This document shows positions 52,850-63,720 of a stretch of 64,000 bases of DNA, piece by piece. The notes beneath the pieces were generated by a model. The model made no database searches. It was not told where the DNA came from and worked only from the letters and a program-made list of their open reading frames with translations. The stretch spans positions 39,945,919-40,009,918 of the forward strand of contig OX246745.1 of assembly GCA_945910005.1 (NCBI GenBank), read 5' to 3'. Each line of letters starts with the position of its first letter. Position 1 is the stretch's first letter. Origin of the DNA: Isoperla grammatica. Taxonomy: Eukaryota > Arthropoda > Insecta > Plecoptera > Perlodidae. The position numbers and the translations under genes were made by a program.

Positions 52850-53640
52850 CTAAGAGCAATGCTAATGTTCTAGCGCTAATAATGTAGAGCCCCATCATTT
52901 TACAACGTATTAGCTAAACAATGAGTGTGGTATAAATTAAACTATGTCTTGTTTGTACACATTTAATATATCTACCATTGATAATCATTAATCAGATATT
53001 AAATTAACATTAGAGCACCTCTTAAAATTGCTTATTGAAGATGAAGCAAAAAAACTAGACACAAACAAAATCACAAGCCAGTTGATTCATAGTGAATATT
53101 GCCTTGCCAGTCCATTCATGGCACTTGCATTGCATCACCAATATGCCAGAGCTTAATACTGAACTTGTTGAAGAAACTTACATGCGAATAATACCTCACC
53201 CGTTCCATGTTGTAAAGTTGGGCATGTTAAATTATAGTACATTCTTCTGATACTGATGTAATTTTACGTTTAATTTTATGTCGTTGAAGTACGCTTTTAA
53301 CAGAGGTTTACTAAACCTCATATTCCAGGATAATTGTACTTTCTAAGTATACGAATACAAATTACTAACATAAGAAAAAAGCTATCTTTCTAACAAATTT
53401 TGAATTATACTTCTATCGTTCTTATGTTAGGAGATATTGAACTCAAAAGTAACATGCATAATATCATGCCTACCCCTGGAAATCCGTTGCCCGCACAACA
53501 ATCTACTATTTAACCTAACCTTAAGATATGCAACTCTGGGTAAGAGGTGGAGTTGGTGATTCAAAATGGTTTATTTCAATTCATACATTGGCCACAATGG
53601 GTAACGTGGACGATATTCTTTTTACACTGCACACTCAAGT
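52850..53640. other. Gene-free AT-rich stretch
   Basis: No supported coding region, RNA gene or repeat was recognised. Confidence 0.45.
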
Positions 53641-53718
53641 TGTGATTTTACTAGCAAGTTTGGCAAAATCTGTTCTTAAAGCAGATCCCATTGAATGAAC
53701 TTTGGAAGAACTGCTTCT

Positions 53719-54162
53719 TTAACATTGGAAGAAATCCTAAAGGCTGAAGAGTTCTTAGTTCGTGTTTCGAAGAGTAACACGACATGAAAGACTATGGATA
53801 ATTTAAGAGATTGGAAATATCACCACAGTAAAGCCAGTGTCGATTTACCACCTACTAGCAATTCAAATAATCTCAATATCATGAGTGCTTACTATTGTAC
53901 GAATGTTAGACACTTTAATTCTGATACGTCTTCTTAGACATTATTTGGCTGTGAGAAAGCAGACGAACTTCTGGTTCCATTAATGCCGAATAATTATCTT
54001 CTAGAAGAATTTCAAAAAGCTTGCACTGATGGAAAATTTGCCACTAAAAATTGTGCGTGTCGTGAGAATAACCTGTCTTGTTCATTTTGTAAATGTCAGA
54101 GATTAGATTTAATAAGCTACAAAAATCAATTGAATGAAGATGGTCAATTAATAATCAGTTAA
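53719..54162 (+). pseudogene. Broken cysteine-rich coding relic
   Basis: Three pieces read in order. LEEILKAEEFLVRVSKS comes from 53719. MDNLRDWKY...LPPTSNSNN comes from about 53791, ending in a TAG at 53935-53937. In the same frame 53938-54159 then gives FGCEKADELLVPLMPNN and TDGKFATKNCACRENNLSC with a CxC...CxxCxC cysteine cluster, ending in TAA at 54160-54162. The order (LPPTS, then a conserved link to a cysteine cluster) resembles a repeated, uncharacterised protein family common in invertebrate genomes; this family match is from memory. The upstream stop, the missing start and other breaks indicate a pseudogene. TTCTTAG before 53938 could instead be a splice acceptor. Confidence 0.55.
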
Positions 54163-55070
54163 TTCATCATAAATTAAACAATGTTAAAAAATAACATATC
54201 TCTTTAATACCTGATTTTCAATAATGGTAAATACATTGAATGTTTGCAAGACATGTTTCATGTATACCGCAATTGTCGTTTAGCTGGCAATGTAAAATGA
54301 TAGATAGGGCTCTATATTTTAGGGCTTTAACATCATCAGTGATCTACTGTGTGTGTGTTCATAATAAAATAGACTATTACAATTTTGCTTTAGAAAAATC
54401 ACCAATATAATATGCTAATGCAGTAAAAACTAATATGTGACGTATTTTCATCTTCATCTTCATACATTACCATCTCATCATCTCGATTAGCCAAAGTTGC
54501 AAAAATATGGGACGTAAAACCCAAATATCATCATTATTGTACTGAATAGTATTGAACTTTTAGTCCATAGATAATATGAACGACGCATTGAACTGGGATA
54601 ATCACACTGATGAAAATTTTTAAATTTAAATATTAAGCATTGAACAACAATGCTATTGACATTGACTTTGTTTGTCAGTGTATCTTTGTTGTCAATCTGT
54701 TGTCAATTGTCAATATCTGTTTCTCTGTTCAAACTCTGTAAAATAATACAAGTTTTCTCTGGATGTTGTCAAACACAATTTGTTTGATTAGTCATAAGCG
54801 TGAAAAACTATGAGCAGTTAACGTTTATGGCTAACCCTTATAAAAAATATTTTTCATAACTGAAAATTGTAACGAATTGATTGCCTTTTGATGGTCTACT
54901 CGCAATACAAATCACACGCTGCAGCCAGCATTGTCTCAGAGCTTGCCATAAATAGAGTGGTAGAGGGGGGGGGGGGTATGTAAATTCCTGGGAATTCAAA
55001 TAATTAAACCAAAGCTAATGCAATAATTCAATTCAAATAAACTATCAGCAAAGATAGTCTGAGAAGGCAA
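54163..55070. other. Gene-free AT-rich stretch
   Basis: No gene is seen. A G homopolymer (about 13 G) lies near 54965-54977, about 95 bp before the 75-bp array. Confidence 0.5.
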
Positions 55071-56349
55071 GACTACATAGACCGCACGCGCACCGCTCGG
55101 CGCCTGGCTTGGGCAAGCGCCGAGCGCGGCAAGAGAGCGTAGCGCGACTACATAGACTGCACGCGCACCGCTCGGCGCCTGGCTTGGGCAAGCGCCGAGC
55201 GCGGCAAGAGAGCGTAGCGCGACTACATAGACCGCACGCGCACCGCTCGGCGCCTGGCTTGGGCAAGCGCCGAGCGCGGCAAGAGAGCGTAGCGCGACTA
55301 CATAGACCGCACGTTCACCGCTCGGCGCCTGGCTTGGGCAAGCGCCGAGCACGGCAAGAGAGCGTAGCGCGACTACATAGACTGCACGCGCACCGCTCGG
55401 CGCCTGGCTTGGGCAAGCGCCGAGCACGGCAAGAGAGCGTAGCGCGACTACATAGACCGCACGCGCACCGCTCGGCGCCTGGCTTGGGCAAGCGCCGAGC
55501 ACGGCAAGAGAGCGTAGCGCGACTACATAGACCGCACGCGCACCGCTCGGCGCCTAGCTTGGGCAAGCGCCGAGCGCGGCAAGAGAGCGTAGCGCGACTA
55601 CATAGACCGCACGCGCACCGCTCGGCGCCTGGCTTGGGCAAGCGCCGAGCACGGCAAGAGAGCGTAGCGCGACTACATAGACCGCACGCGCACCGCTCGG
55701 CGCCTGGCTTGGGCAAGCGCCGAGCGCGGCAAGAGAGCGTAGCGCGACTACATAGACTGCACGCGCACCGCTCGGCGCCTGGCTTGGGCAAGCGCCGAGC
55801 GCGGCAAGAGAGCGTAGCGCGACTACATAGACCGCACGCGCACCGCTCGGCGTCTGGCTTGGGCAAGCGCGGAGCACGGCAAGAGAGCGTAGCGCGACTA
55901 CATAGACCGCACGCGCACCGCTCGGCGCCTGGCTTGGGCAAGCGCCGAGCACGGCAAGAGAGCGTAGCGCGACTACATAGACTGCACGCGCACCGCTCGG
56001 CGCCTGGCTTGGGCAAGCGCCGAGCGCGGCAAGAGAGCGTAGCGCGACTACATAGACCGCACGCGCACCGCTCGGCGCCTGGCTTGGGCAAGCGCCGAGC
56101 ACGGCAAGAGAGCGTAGCGCGACTACATAGACCGCACGCGCACCGCTCGGCGCCTGGCTTGGGCAAGCGCCGAGCACGGCAAGAGAGCGTAGCGCGACTA
56201 CATAGACCGCACGCGCACCGCTCGGCGCCTGGCTTGGGCAAGCGCCGAGCACGGCAAGAGAGCGTAGCGCGACTACATAGACCGCACGCGCACCGTTTGG
56301 CGCCTGGCTTGGGCAAGCGCCGAGCACGGCAAGAGAGCGTAGCGCGACT
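55071..56349. repeat. 75-bp GC-rich hairpin array (17 units)
   Basis: Seventeen head-to-tail 75-bp units, strongly GC-rich inside AT-rich DNA. Each unit holds an inverted repeat CGCTCGGCGC ... GCGCCGAGCG with a 13-base loop (first copy 55094-55103 and 55117-55126); units with CGAGCAC lose only the outer pair. The array begins and ends at the same phase (GACT on both sides). Because 75 is 25 codons, frames stay open on both strands; these are not treated as genes. Confidence 0.95.
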
Positions 56350-56978
56350 CTTCAAAAATTCACATGTCGGGACACAATCTAGGTAGAGACTTGAATTTGA
56401 TTGCGTTATTTTTTAAATAAAACTATGTAAAACGTTTATATGAAGTACTTTTTCAGTTAATATGCTTTTATAAAAGTTATAAGCTAAACATTCCAAAACT
56501 GAAAACATTGAGTAGGAAAATGTTTCTTAAATGTATAATATAATAATAAAATTTGAAAATTTGCTACACAAGTACATTGTAATTGAAAATTGCAATTGAA
56601 AATACAAAAGATTTTTAAAATTGGTCAAACACTTTGGTTTTTATAGCCATTAATGTGAATGATATAAAATCCAAGATGGCTGCGTGTTTGGCCCTTTTGC
56701 CAGCTAAGCACCTCATGAATTACAACTTCGGTAACGCTGTTTTATCATATTCTAAAGTCAAAATGCGTCGACCTTTTTTGTAAGCAAAACGTCCTGGGCT
56801 GGTGTACTATATATTATATGCTTACTGCATGAAATGGAGTTTTTTTTTTGCTTGAATTTGCTTGAATTGGGGACATCCCATAACCCTACCAAAATTCGAG
56901 AACTTTCGTAAAAAATTACATTTTTCATTTTTTGCTTTTATAATTAAAGCAAATTTCATGGGACACTAGCTATTATAA
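56350..56978. other. Gene-free AT-rich stretch
   Basis: No gene or repeat was recognised between the 75-bp array and the 31-bp array. Confidence 0.5.
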
Positions 56979-57076
56979 GTACCATGTAGTCAATCAGTTC
57001 AACTCTTCTGTAGTTAATGGTGTGCTAGTGGAAGACCCATATAATTAATGGTGTGCTACTTCAACTCTCCTATAGT
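56979..57076. repeat. 31-bp monomer array, left remnant
   Basis: About three copies of a 31-bp monomer (GTTAATGGTGTGCTAG plus a variable half such as TTCAACTCTTCTATA). The hAT element at 57077 interrupts it; 57069-57076 CCTATAGT is the TSD. Confidence 0.85.
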
Positions 57077-58060
57077 TAGAGGTAATGAGAAATGGTGGTA
57101 TAAAAACCCAAATTTCGTTTTCAAAAAACCAAATTTCGCGATTTTCGCGATTTCATCAAAATTGTCAAAAACAACAACCATCACTAAAAAAAAAAAAAAA
57201 AAAAAGTACATGTCCAGCCATGCTCTCATTGTTGGATTGTCCAGTTTATTCACTGAAATGTTGCAGGCAAGAAAAGCTCATGTTGTTTCCATAATAAAAT
57301 TATGTTTTTTGGTAGCTGCTTTACAAGCGGAATTTATTGATTCACTTAAAGATTGCTGCCTACTGCCAGTCGATGTACTTGGCCGTGGATTACTAGTACT
57401 GGCCGATGCATTGTCCGTAGGCCTTGGCCTATTCTTTCTTGTGATATTTCGCTCTTGCAGTGCTTTAGAAGGGTATCTTTTCTGTCTACCTCCAGACAAA
57501 CATTGCATAACTTGCACATAAGAACAGTCCCATCCAGAACATAAAAACTATCTTCTCTAAATTCACGGGCCCGCGACAAAGCTGTTATTTTTTTTCGCGG
57601 CATCACAATCACACGCAAAATGGCAGATCACCTGATCCAGTATCACCACTAGTCCCAAGGGGGCCACGCCTCACGGAGCTATCGCCTCGGGTGGGCGGGC
57701 CACGTGCCGAGAACGGGAACTGTATTGATCCACTTATCGATTGTTCCACTGACGAGCTGCAATTTCAATTTTCGGCGCCACATTTGAATCTTTAACTGAT
57801 TTCCACGTTTTGCCACCAAAAGAGTAAAACACGCACTAAAATGATCGATTTCGCGAGTTAATTCGCGTTTTGACCAAATATCATACAATTTCGTTCGCGA
57901 TTTCGCGCTATAAGTGACATTTTGCGAAATTTGCGATTTCAAAATGTGGTTTTTCCATCTCTAAATGATATCATTCATCGACAATGTTACTTTCTAGGCA
58001 ATAAAACAGACATTTTAATATTTTCGCAAATTTCGTTATCACCGTTTTTCACTACCTCTA
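57077..58060 (-). mobile_element. hAT element inserted in the 31-bp array
   Basis: 984 bp with ends TAGAGGTAATGAGAAATGG (left) and TAGAGGTAGTGAAAAACGG (right, minus strand). The flanks 57069-57076 and 58061-58068 are both CCTATAGT. Many TTTCGCGA-type motifs near both ends (57130-57150, 57840-57945) look like subterminal binding repeats. Inside lies a broken minus-strand BED/CGGBP1-like gene. Confidence 0.93.
57206..57603 (-). pseudogene. BED-finger/CGGBP1-like hAT-derived gene, broken
   Basis: It starts at ATG 57603-57601 with MPRKKITALSRAREF, then VLMCKLCNVCLEV and KHCKSE, the CxxC...H spacing of a BED-type finger as in CGGBP1-like proteins and hAT transposase N-termini. A frameshift near 57440-57460 moves the reading into a serine-rich linker (RPRPTDNASAS, then LSESINSACKAA), and an in-frame TGA near 57284 precedes NKLDNPTMRAWLDMY, which resembles the conserved stretch after the linker in this family. 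The minus-strand message then runs into a T homopolymer (57187-57205) and non-coding DNA. DNA binding at element ends is the inferred original role; this copy is inactive. Confidence 0.7.
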
Positions 58061-58860
58061 CCTATAGTTAGTGGTGTGCTACTTCAACTCTTCTGTAGTT
58101 AATGGTGTGCTAGTGGAAGGCACATATAATTAATGGTGTGCTACTTCAATTCTTCTGTAGTTAATGGTGTGCTAGTGGAAGGCACATATAATTAATGGTG
58201 TGCTACTTCAATTCTTCTGTAGTTAATGGTGTGCTAGTGGAAGGCACATATAATTAATGGTGTGCTACTTCAATTCTTCTGTAGTTAATGGTGTGCTAGT
58301 GGAAGGCACATATAGTTAATGGTATGCTAGTTCAAACATTCTATAGTTAATGATCTGCTAATTAGTTGATAGTGTGCTAGTTCAAACATTCTATAGTTAA
58401 TGGTGTGCTGGTTCAACTTTTCTATAGTTAATGGTGTGCTAGTGGAAGACCCATAAGCTTAAGGTGTGCTAGTTCAACTCACTTATAGTTAATGGTGTGC
58501 TAGTTCAACTCTCTTATGGTTAATGGTGTGCTAGTTCAACTCTCTTATAGTTAATGGTGTGCTAGTTCAACTCTCTTATAGTTAATGGTGTGCTAGTTCA
58601 ACTCTCTTATAGTTAACGATGTGCCAGTGGAAGACCCAAATAGTTAATAGTGTGCTAGTTCAAATCTTCTATAGTTAATGGTGTGCTAGTTCAACTCTTC
58701 TGTACTTATTGGTATTCTACTTGAAATGCCATGTAGTAAATAGTGAGCTAGATCTTGGAAAAGCCGTGAAGTAAATGGTGTGCTAGTTTAACTATCCTGT
58801 AGTTACTGGTAAGCTAGTAGAAGTGCCATGTAGTAAATGAAAGCAATATAGTAGTAATGA
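58061..58860. repeat. 31-bp / 62-bp monomer array
   Basis: Diverged 31-bp monomers (TTAATGGTGTGCTAGTTCAA core). At 58080-58330 they form about four copies of a 62-bp dimer alternating CTTCAATTCTTCTGTAG and GTGGAAGGCACATATAA types. From 58450 to 58620 nearly uniform 31-mers follow. Towards 58720-58860 monomers of the AGTAAATGGTGTGCTAG type, as in the 92-bp array, appear. Confidence 0.9.
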
Positions 58861-58880
58861 ATAATAGTTAAGTATAGTAA

Positions 58881-59630
58881 TTAAGCGAGCGAAGCGAGCG
58901 TTTCCACTTGACTCTTATGGCACTTCGTTCTGTTTTTTTTTTTTTTTTGTTTTTTGTTTTTTTTTTTTTTTATGTCTGTCGATAGCGGTCGAACGGAAAG
59001 TCCGATCAACTTGAAATTTGGATCATCCACAAGCCTCGATGTGGATTGAAGGTGTATAGTTTTGAGGCAAAATCGTTCGAAAAGTTACAAAGTTACACCA
59101 TAGTTACTGCAAAATATTTTTCTGAAACAAAATGGCGGCAAAATGTGAGATAGCCAGATTTTTCTACGGATTTTTCCGATCACGAATATGTTAATGTAAT
59201 GGCGATCTGATAAATATTGGCAAAGTTACACGAAAGTTACTCGAAAATATTTTTCTAAAACGCAGTAACGGCAAAATGTGAGGTGGCTATCTTATAGTAA
59301 ATTTTTGTCCGGTCACGAATATACTAATGTAAACGCGATTCAATACGTATTAGAGGCAGAAATTACATTTCTATTGCTGTCAATAAGTGTTAGTAACGGT
59401 GGCGGACCGTGTTGAAAACATGACCACGAAAATTCTTAGCAACGCACATTGCACTGCATACAACAATGTCGGGAAGTTTAATAGCTATGGAAATTAGAAA
59501 AAATTTTGCAATGCGCATTCTTGAATTGTTGTTAATTGTTGTTTGTATTAGCATTGAAGTCTTTTCGCCAGAAAGTTCGTAGATATTGACGCGCTCGCTT
59601 ATCAACGCGTCAAACAGAGCGTTTTCCTAG
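58881..59630 (+). mobile_element. Helentron/Helitron-like non-autonomous insertion
   Basis: Left subterminal sequence TAAGCGAGCGAAGCGAGCG (from 58882) is matched in inverse near the right end (TAAGCGAGCGC on the minus strand, 59591-59601). The right end has a perfect 8-bp hairpin (TTGACGCG 59586-59593, CGCGTCAA 59606-59613) 13 bases before CTAG (59627-59630) followed by T, the layout of Helitron 3' ends (CTRR). The left boundary is not fixed and no TSD is evident, as expected for this class. T-rich homopolymers lie at 58930-58971. It splits the 31/92-bp array. Confidence 0.45.
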
Positions 59631-59685
59631 TATAATAGTAATAGTAGTAGCAATGATCATAATAGATAGTTAAGTAGCATGTAGC

Positions 59686-61939
59686 AAATGGTGCGCTACT
59701 TCCAGGCTCATATAGTAACTGGTTCACTAGTTGAAGCGCCATGTAGTAAATGGTACGATAGTTCAAGGCTCACATAGCAACTGGTTAGCTAGTAGTGGTG
59801 CCATGTAGTAAACGGTACGATAGTTGAGTACCATGTAGTAAATGGTGTGCTAGTTCAAGGCTCACATAGCAACTGGTTAGCTAGTAGTGGTGCCATGTAG
59901 TAAACGGTACGATAGTTGAGTACCATGTGGTAAATGGTGTGCTAGTTCAAGGCTCACATAGCAACTGGTTAGCTAGTAGTGGTGCCATGTAGTAAACGGT
60001 ACGATAGTTGAGTACCATGTAGTAAATGGTGTGCTAGTTCAAGGCTCACATAGCAACTGGTTAGCTAGTAGTGGTGCCATGTAGTAAACGGTACGATAGT
60101 TGAGTACCATGTAGTAAATGGTGTGCTAGTTCAAGGCTCACATAGCAACTGGTTAGCTAGTAGTGGTGCCATGTAGTTAACGGTACGATAGTTGAGTACC
60201 ATGTAGTAAATGGTACGATAGTTCAAGGCTCACATAGCAACTGGTTAGCTAGTAGAAGTGCTGTGTAGTAAACGGTACGATAGTTGAGTACCATGTAGTA
60301 AATGGTACGATAGTTCAAGGCTCATATAGCAACTGGTTAGCTAGTAGTGGTGCCATGTAGTAAACGGTACGATAGTTGAGTACCATGTAGTAAATGGTGT
60401 GCTAGTTCAAGGCTCATATAGTAACTGGTTAGCTAGTAGTGGTGCCATGTAGTTAACGGTACGATAGTTGAGTACCATGTAGTAAATGGTGTGCTAGTTC
60501 AAGGCTCACATAGCAACTGGTTAGCTAGTAGTGGTGCCATGTAGTAAACGGTACGATAGTTGAGTACCATGTAGTAAATGGTGTGCTAGTTCAAGGCTCA
60601 CATAGCAACTGGTTAGCTAGTAGTGGTGCCATGTAGTAAACGGTACGATAGTTGAGTACCATGTAGTAAATGGTGTGCTAGTTCAAGGCTCACATAGCAA
60701 CTGGTTAGCTAGTAGTGGTGCCATGTAGTTAACGGTACGATAGTTGAGTACCATGTAGTAAATGGTACGATAGTTCAAGGCTCACATAGCAACTGGTTAG
60801 CTAGTAGAAGTGCTGTGTAGTAAACGGTACGATAGTTGAGTACCATGTAGTAAATGGTACGATAGTTCAAGGCTCATATAGCAACTGGTTAGCTAGTAGT
60901 GGTGCCATGTAGTAAACGGTACGATAGTTGAGTACCATGTAGTAAATGGTGTGCTAGTTCAAGGCTCAGATAGTAACTGGTTAGCTAGTAGTGGTGCCAT
61001 GTAGTAAACGGTACGATAGTTGAGTACCATGTAGTAAATGGTGTGCTAGTTCAAGGCTCATATAGTAACTGGTTAGCTAGTAGTGGTGCCATGTAGTAAA
61101 CGGTACGATAGTTGAGTACCATGTAGTAAATGGTGTGCTAGTTCAAGGCTCACATAGCAACTGGTTAGCTAGTAGTGGTGCCATGTAGTAAACGGTACGA
61201 TAGTTGAGTACCATGTAGTAAATGGTGTGCTAGTTCAAGGCTCACATAGCAACTGGTTAGCTAGTAGTGGTGCCATGTAGTAAACGGTACGATAGTTGAG
61301 TACCATGTAGTAAATGGTGTGCTAGTTCAAGGCTCACATAGCAACTGGTTAGCTAGTAGTGGTGCCATGTAGTAAACGGTACGATAGTTGAGTACCATGT
61401 AGTAAATGGTGTGCTAGTTCAAGGCTCATATAGCAACTGGTTAGCTAGTAGTGGTGCCATGTAGTTAACGGTACGATAGTTGAGTACCATGTAGTAAATG
61501 GTGTGCTAGTTCAAGGCTCACATAGCAACTGGTTAGCTAGTAGTGGTGCCATGTAGTAAATGGTACGATAGTTGAGTACCATGTAGTAAATGGTACGATA
61601 GTTCAAGGCTCACATAGCAACTGGTTAGCTAGTAGTGGTGCCATGTAGTAAACGGTACGATAGTTGAGTACCATGTGGTAAATGGTACGATAGTTCAAGG
61701 CTCACATAGCAACTGGTTAGCTAGTAGTGGTGCCATGTAGTAAACGGTACGATAGTTGAGTACCATGTAGTAAATGGTACGATAGTTCAAGGCTCATATA
61801 GCAACTGGTTAGCTAGTAGTGGTGCCATGTAGTTAACGGTACGATAGTTGAGTACCATGTAGTAAATGGTGAGCTAGTTCAAGGCTCATATAGCAACTGG
61901 TTAGCTAGTAGTGGTGCCATGTAGTAAACGGTACGATAG
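59686..61939. repeat. 92-bp higher-order array of three about-31-bp monomers
   Basis: About 24 head-to-tail 92-bp units. Each is made of three diverged submonomers of 30, 32 and 30 bp (CCATGTAGTAAATGGTGTGC..., CTCACATAGCAACTGG..., CCATGTAGTAAACGGTACG...), related to the 31-bp monomers at 58061-58860. Frequent variants: CACATAGC/CATATAGC, GTAAACGG/GTTAACGG, GGTGTGCTAG/GGTACGATAG. Confidence 0.95.
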
Positions 61940-62032
61940 GTTGCGTGTGGACAGTCAGATGTTAGAAACACACAGCACAGTACACCGTTCCATTGTGTAA
62001 TTGTCATGCATGTTAGGTTAGTGCACACTTAC

Positions 62033-62155
62033 GCCATCACCCAGTGAGCTCTGTTCACCTGTCTTGGATGGGTCCAGAGGACAAACAAGGTCTCCAAACT
62101 CCAGCTCCGACCGAGACTTCTTCCTCTTCAGCGTGAACTGACTCTTCTTCACGAT
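62033..62155 (-). CDS. Candidate internal protein-coding exon, unknown gene
   Basis: On the minus strand a 123-bp segment (41 codons) is open, GC-richer than its surroundings, preceded by TTGTTGTGCTACAG (splice acceptor at 62156-62157, with CTGAC upstream as a possible branch point) and followed by GTAAGT (donor at 62031-62032). It starts and ends in phase 0 in the open frame. The peptide is basic then acidic: IVKKSQFTLKRKKSRSE, then LEFGDLVCPLDPSK, then TGEQSSLGDG. An alternative donor (ACAG/GTGAAC) lies inside. I do not recognise the protein. It is the best candidate for host-gene sequence in the window, implying the arrays to its left may sit in or next to an intron. Confidence 0.55.
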
Positions 62156-63148
62156 CTGTAGCACAACAAGTACGCCTGTCAGCTGTGTTTGTGTTGGATT
62201 CAGATTCTGATGTATTTTATTCTTATTGCCATTTATAGTATACATGTATACATTACACAGGTAATAAAATAGAGTAAATACATTAATTGTAGTATAATTA
62301 GAAGCCCACAGAATTTTCTAGAGATTTGTGAGTGGGCAATCACATATTATTATGTTTGATTCGGGGGGTATGATGTGAACGTGTAGGTTTACACACCACT
62401 ACTTCACTAAGTTATGCTATTCTAAACTATGAGTAAAATTATTGTATATATAATGAAACATCACATTATTACATGTGATGTACTATAGACTATGAGAAAA
62501 TTATTGTACAAATCTATTTGAGCACACTTTTTGTAATGAACCGAATAAAGAAATGTACATTAGGGCAGGGTTGCCGTTTTTGGGGAGTTTATCCTCTTTT
62601 GCGGATTTTGAGGGTGCCTTGCGAAAATGAGGATTAACGGTCAAATTGGCGGATTTTCTACTATTATTGTAAAAACCGTGAAATTTACTATCATTTGAAA
62701 ATTCCGCCATAAAGAACGATTTAATAACATAAAAAGTAAAGTTGGACAATCTACACTTGAGCCCGCAGCATAGACACGATGTCTCAAAACACGTGAAATA
62801 TGGAGATTTTAACTGTTTTTTTGTAAGTTGTCTTACTATACTAGCAAGCAGAGGGTGGAGCTTGGGTGGGAGACAGCCAATGCGGTACGTAAAGCGTTGT
62901 GATTGGTCTAGTAGCAAGTAGCGTCCTCTATCGTCAACTTTGCAGAATGTGTGTGTTTGTTTAGTGTACGATAGGGTGCGTTGCCTGTGCCTCGTTGGTA
63001 ACAAGCAGAACCGTAAGCGTGAGCCCGTGACGTGACGACTGACTGCCCTATGAGTCTATGCTGTTATTTGCCTGGTTTCCACTCGTGGAAAATTACGTGG
63101 ACGGCTGTTCGTTTAGATTTGTACTGGATTGCGTCGCTTGTTTCTTGT
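62156..63148. other. Gene-free stretch with a hAT-like end
   Basis: Probable intron or intergenic DNA upstream of the candidate exon. CAGGGTTGCCGTTTTTGG at 62566 is hAT-end-like and is followed by repeated GGATTTT/GAGGATT motifs, but no partner end or TSD is found. A 167-codon minus-strand frame at 62501-63004 has no recognisable domain. Confidence 0.4.
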
Positions 63149-63149
63149 T

Positions 63150-63166
63150 TATATATATATATATAT
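63150..63166. repeat. (TA)n microsatellite
   Basis: A short perfect TA run next to the 3' end of the minus-strand LINE fragment; possibly the LINE tail. Confidence 0.8.
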
Positions 63167-63720
63167 CTCTGGCTCCTGTTTCCAACTTAAGTTAGGTCAG
63201 GGGGTGGCTATAGCCACCAGGATTCTAGGGCACTTCAAGAGCTCCTAACACCGACTTGCCAGGCCTGTCATGTCCTCTTCAAATTCACTCTCTTTTCTTC
63301 CCACCAGCTCACGCCATCCACTTCTGTCTTCCCACAGTCTTTTTGCTTGCACTTCTTGCCAACTCCCCCCTCTATCTTCAACATCATTTCTTATTTGATC
63401 TTGCCACCTCTCTGTCGGTCTACCAACTCTTCTTTTAACTTGGTCTCCACTTTCAAATTCTGTCTTTGGGATTCTGTTCTCTCCCATTCTTCTGACATGT
63501 CCATACCACCTCAACCTTTCTCGTCCTATTTTATATAACAGCTTTTCAACTCTAACTTTTGTCCTGATTTTCTGACTTCTAATTTTTGTCTAGCTTTGAT
63601 ATTCCAGCTATGGCTCTTACAAACTTCATGGAGGCTGCCTGGATCCTACTTGCATCTCTCTCTCCTAGTGTCCAGGTCACTGAACCATATGTAAGGATGG
63701 GTAAATAGTATACCTTATAC
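63167..63720 (-). pseudogene. 5'-truncated LINE 3' end (RT C-terminus)
   Basis: On the minus strand from 63720: LYKVYYLPILTYGSVTWTL, then FVRAIAGISKLDKN; after stops and a frame change RWYGHVRRMGENRIPK, RRVGRPTERWQDQI and DRSGWRELVGRKESE follow, ending at a TAG near 63245. These are the familiar C-terminal blocks of endonuclease-reverse transcriptases of non-LTR elements. The catalytic RT core is missing. A 3' UTR of about 80 bp includes the inverted repeat GGTGGCTATAGCCACC (63203-63218). The same family's 3' end adjoins the 132-bp array at 52405. Confidence 0.75.

Noticed and set aside
54996..56386. Open frames of 168-425 codons on both strands in the 75-bp array
   Set aside because: 75 bp is 25 codons; several overlapping frames on both strands are open at once and none has a recognisable domain.
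57048..57521. 157-codon plus-strand open frame
   Set aside because: It runs antisense to the BED-finger relic and crosses the hAT element's left end and an A homopolymer.
62501..63004. 167-codon minus-strand open frame as a gene
   Set aside because: No recognisable domain, low-complexity AT-rich start region and overlap with a hAT-like end. No splice or homology support was visible.
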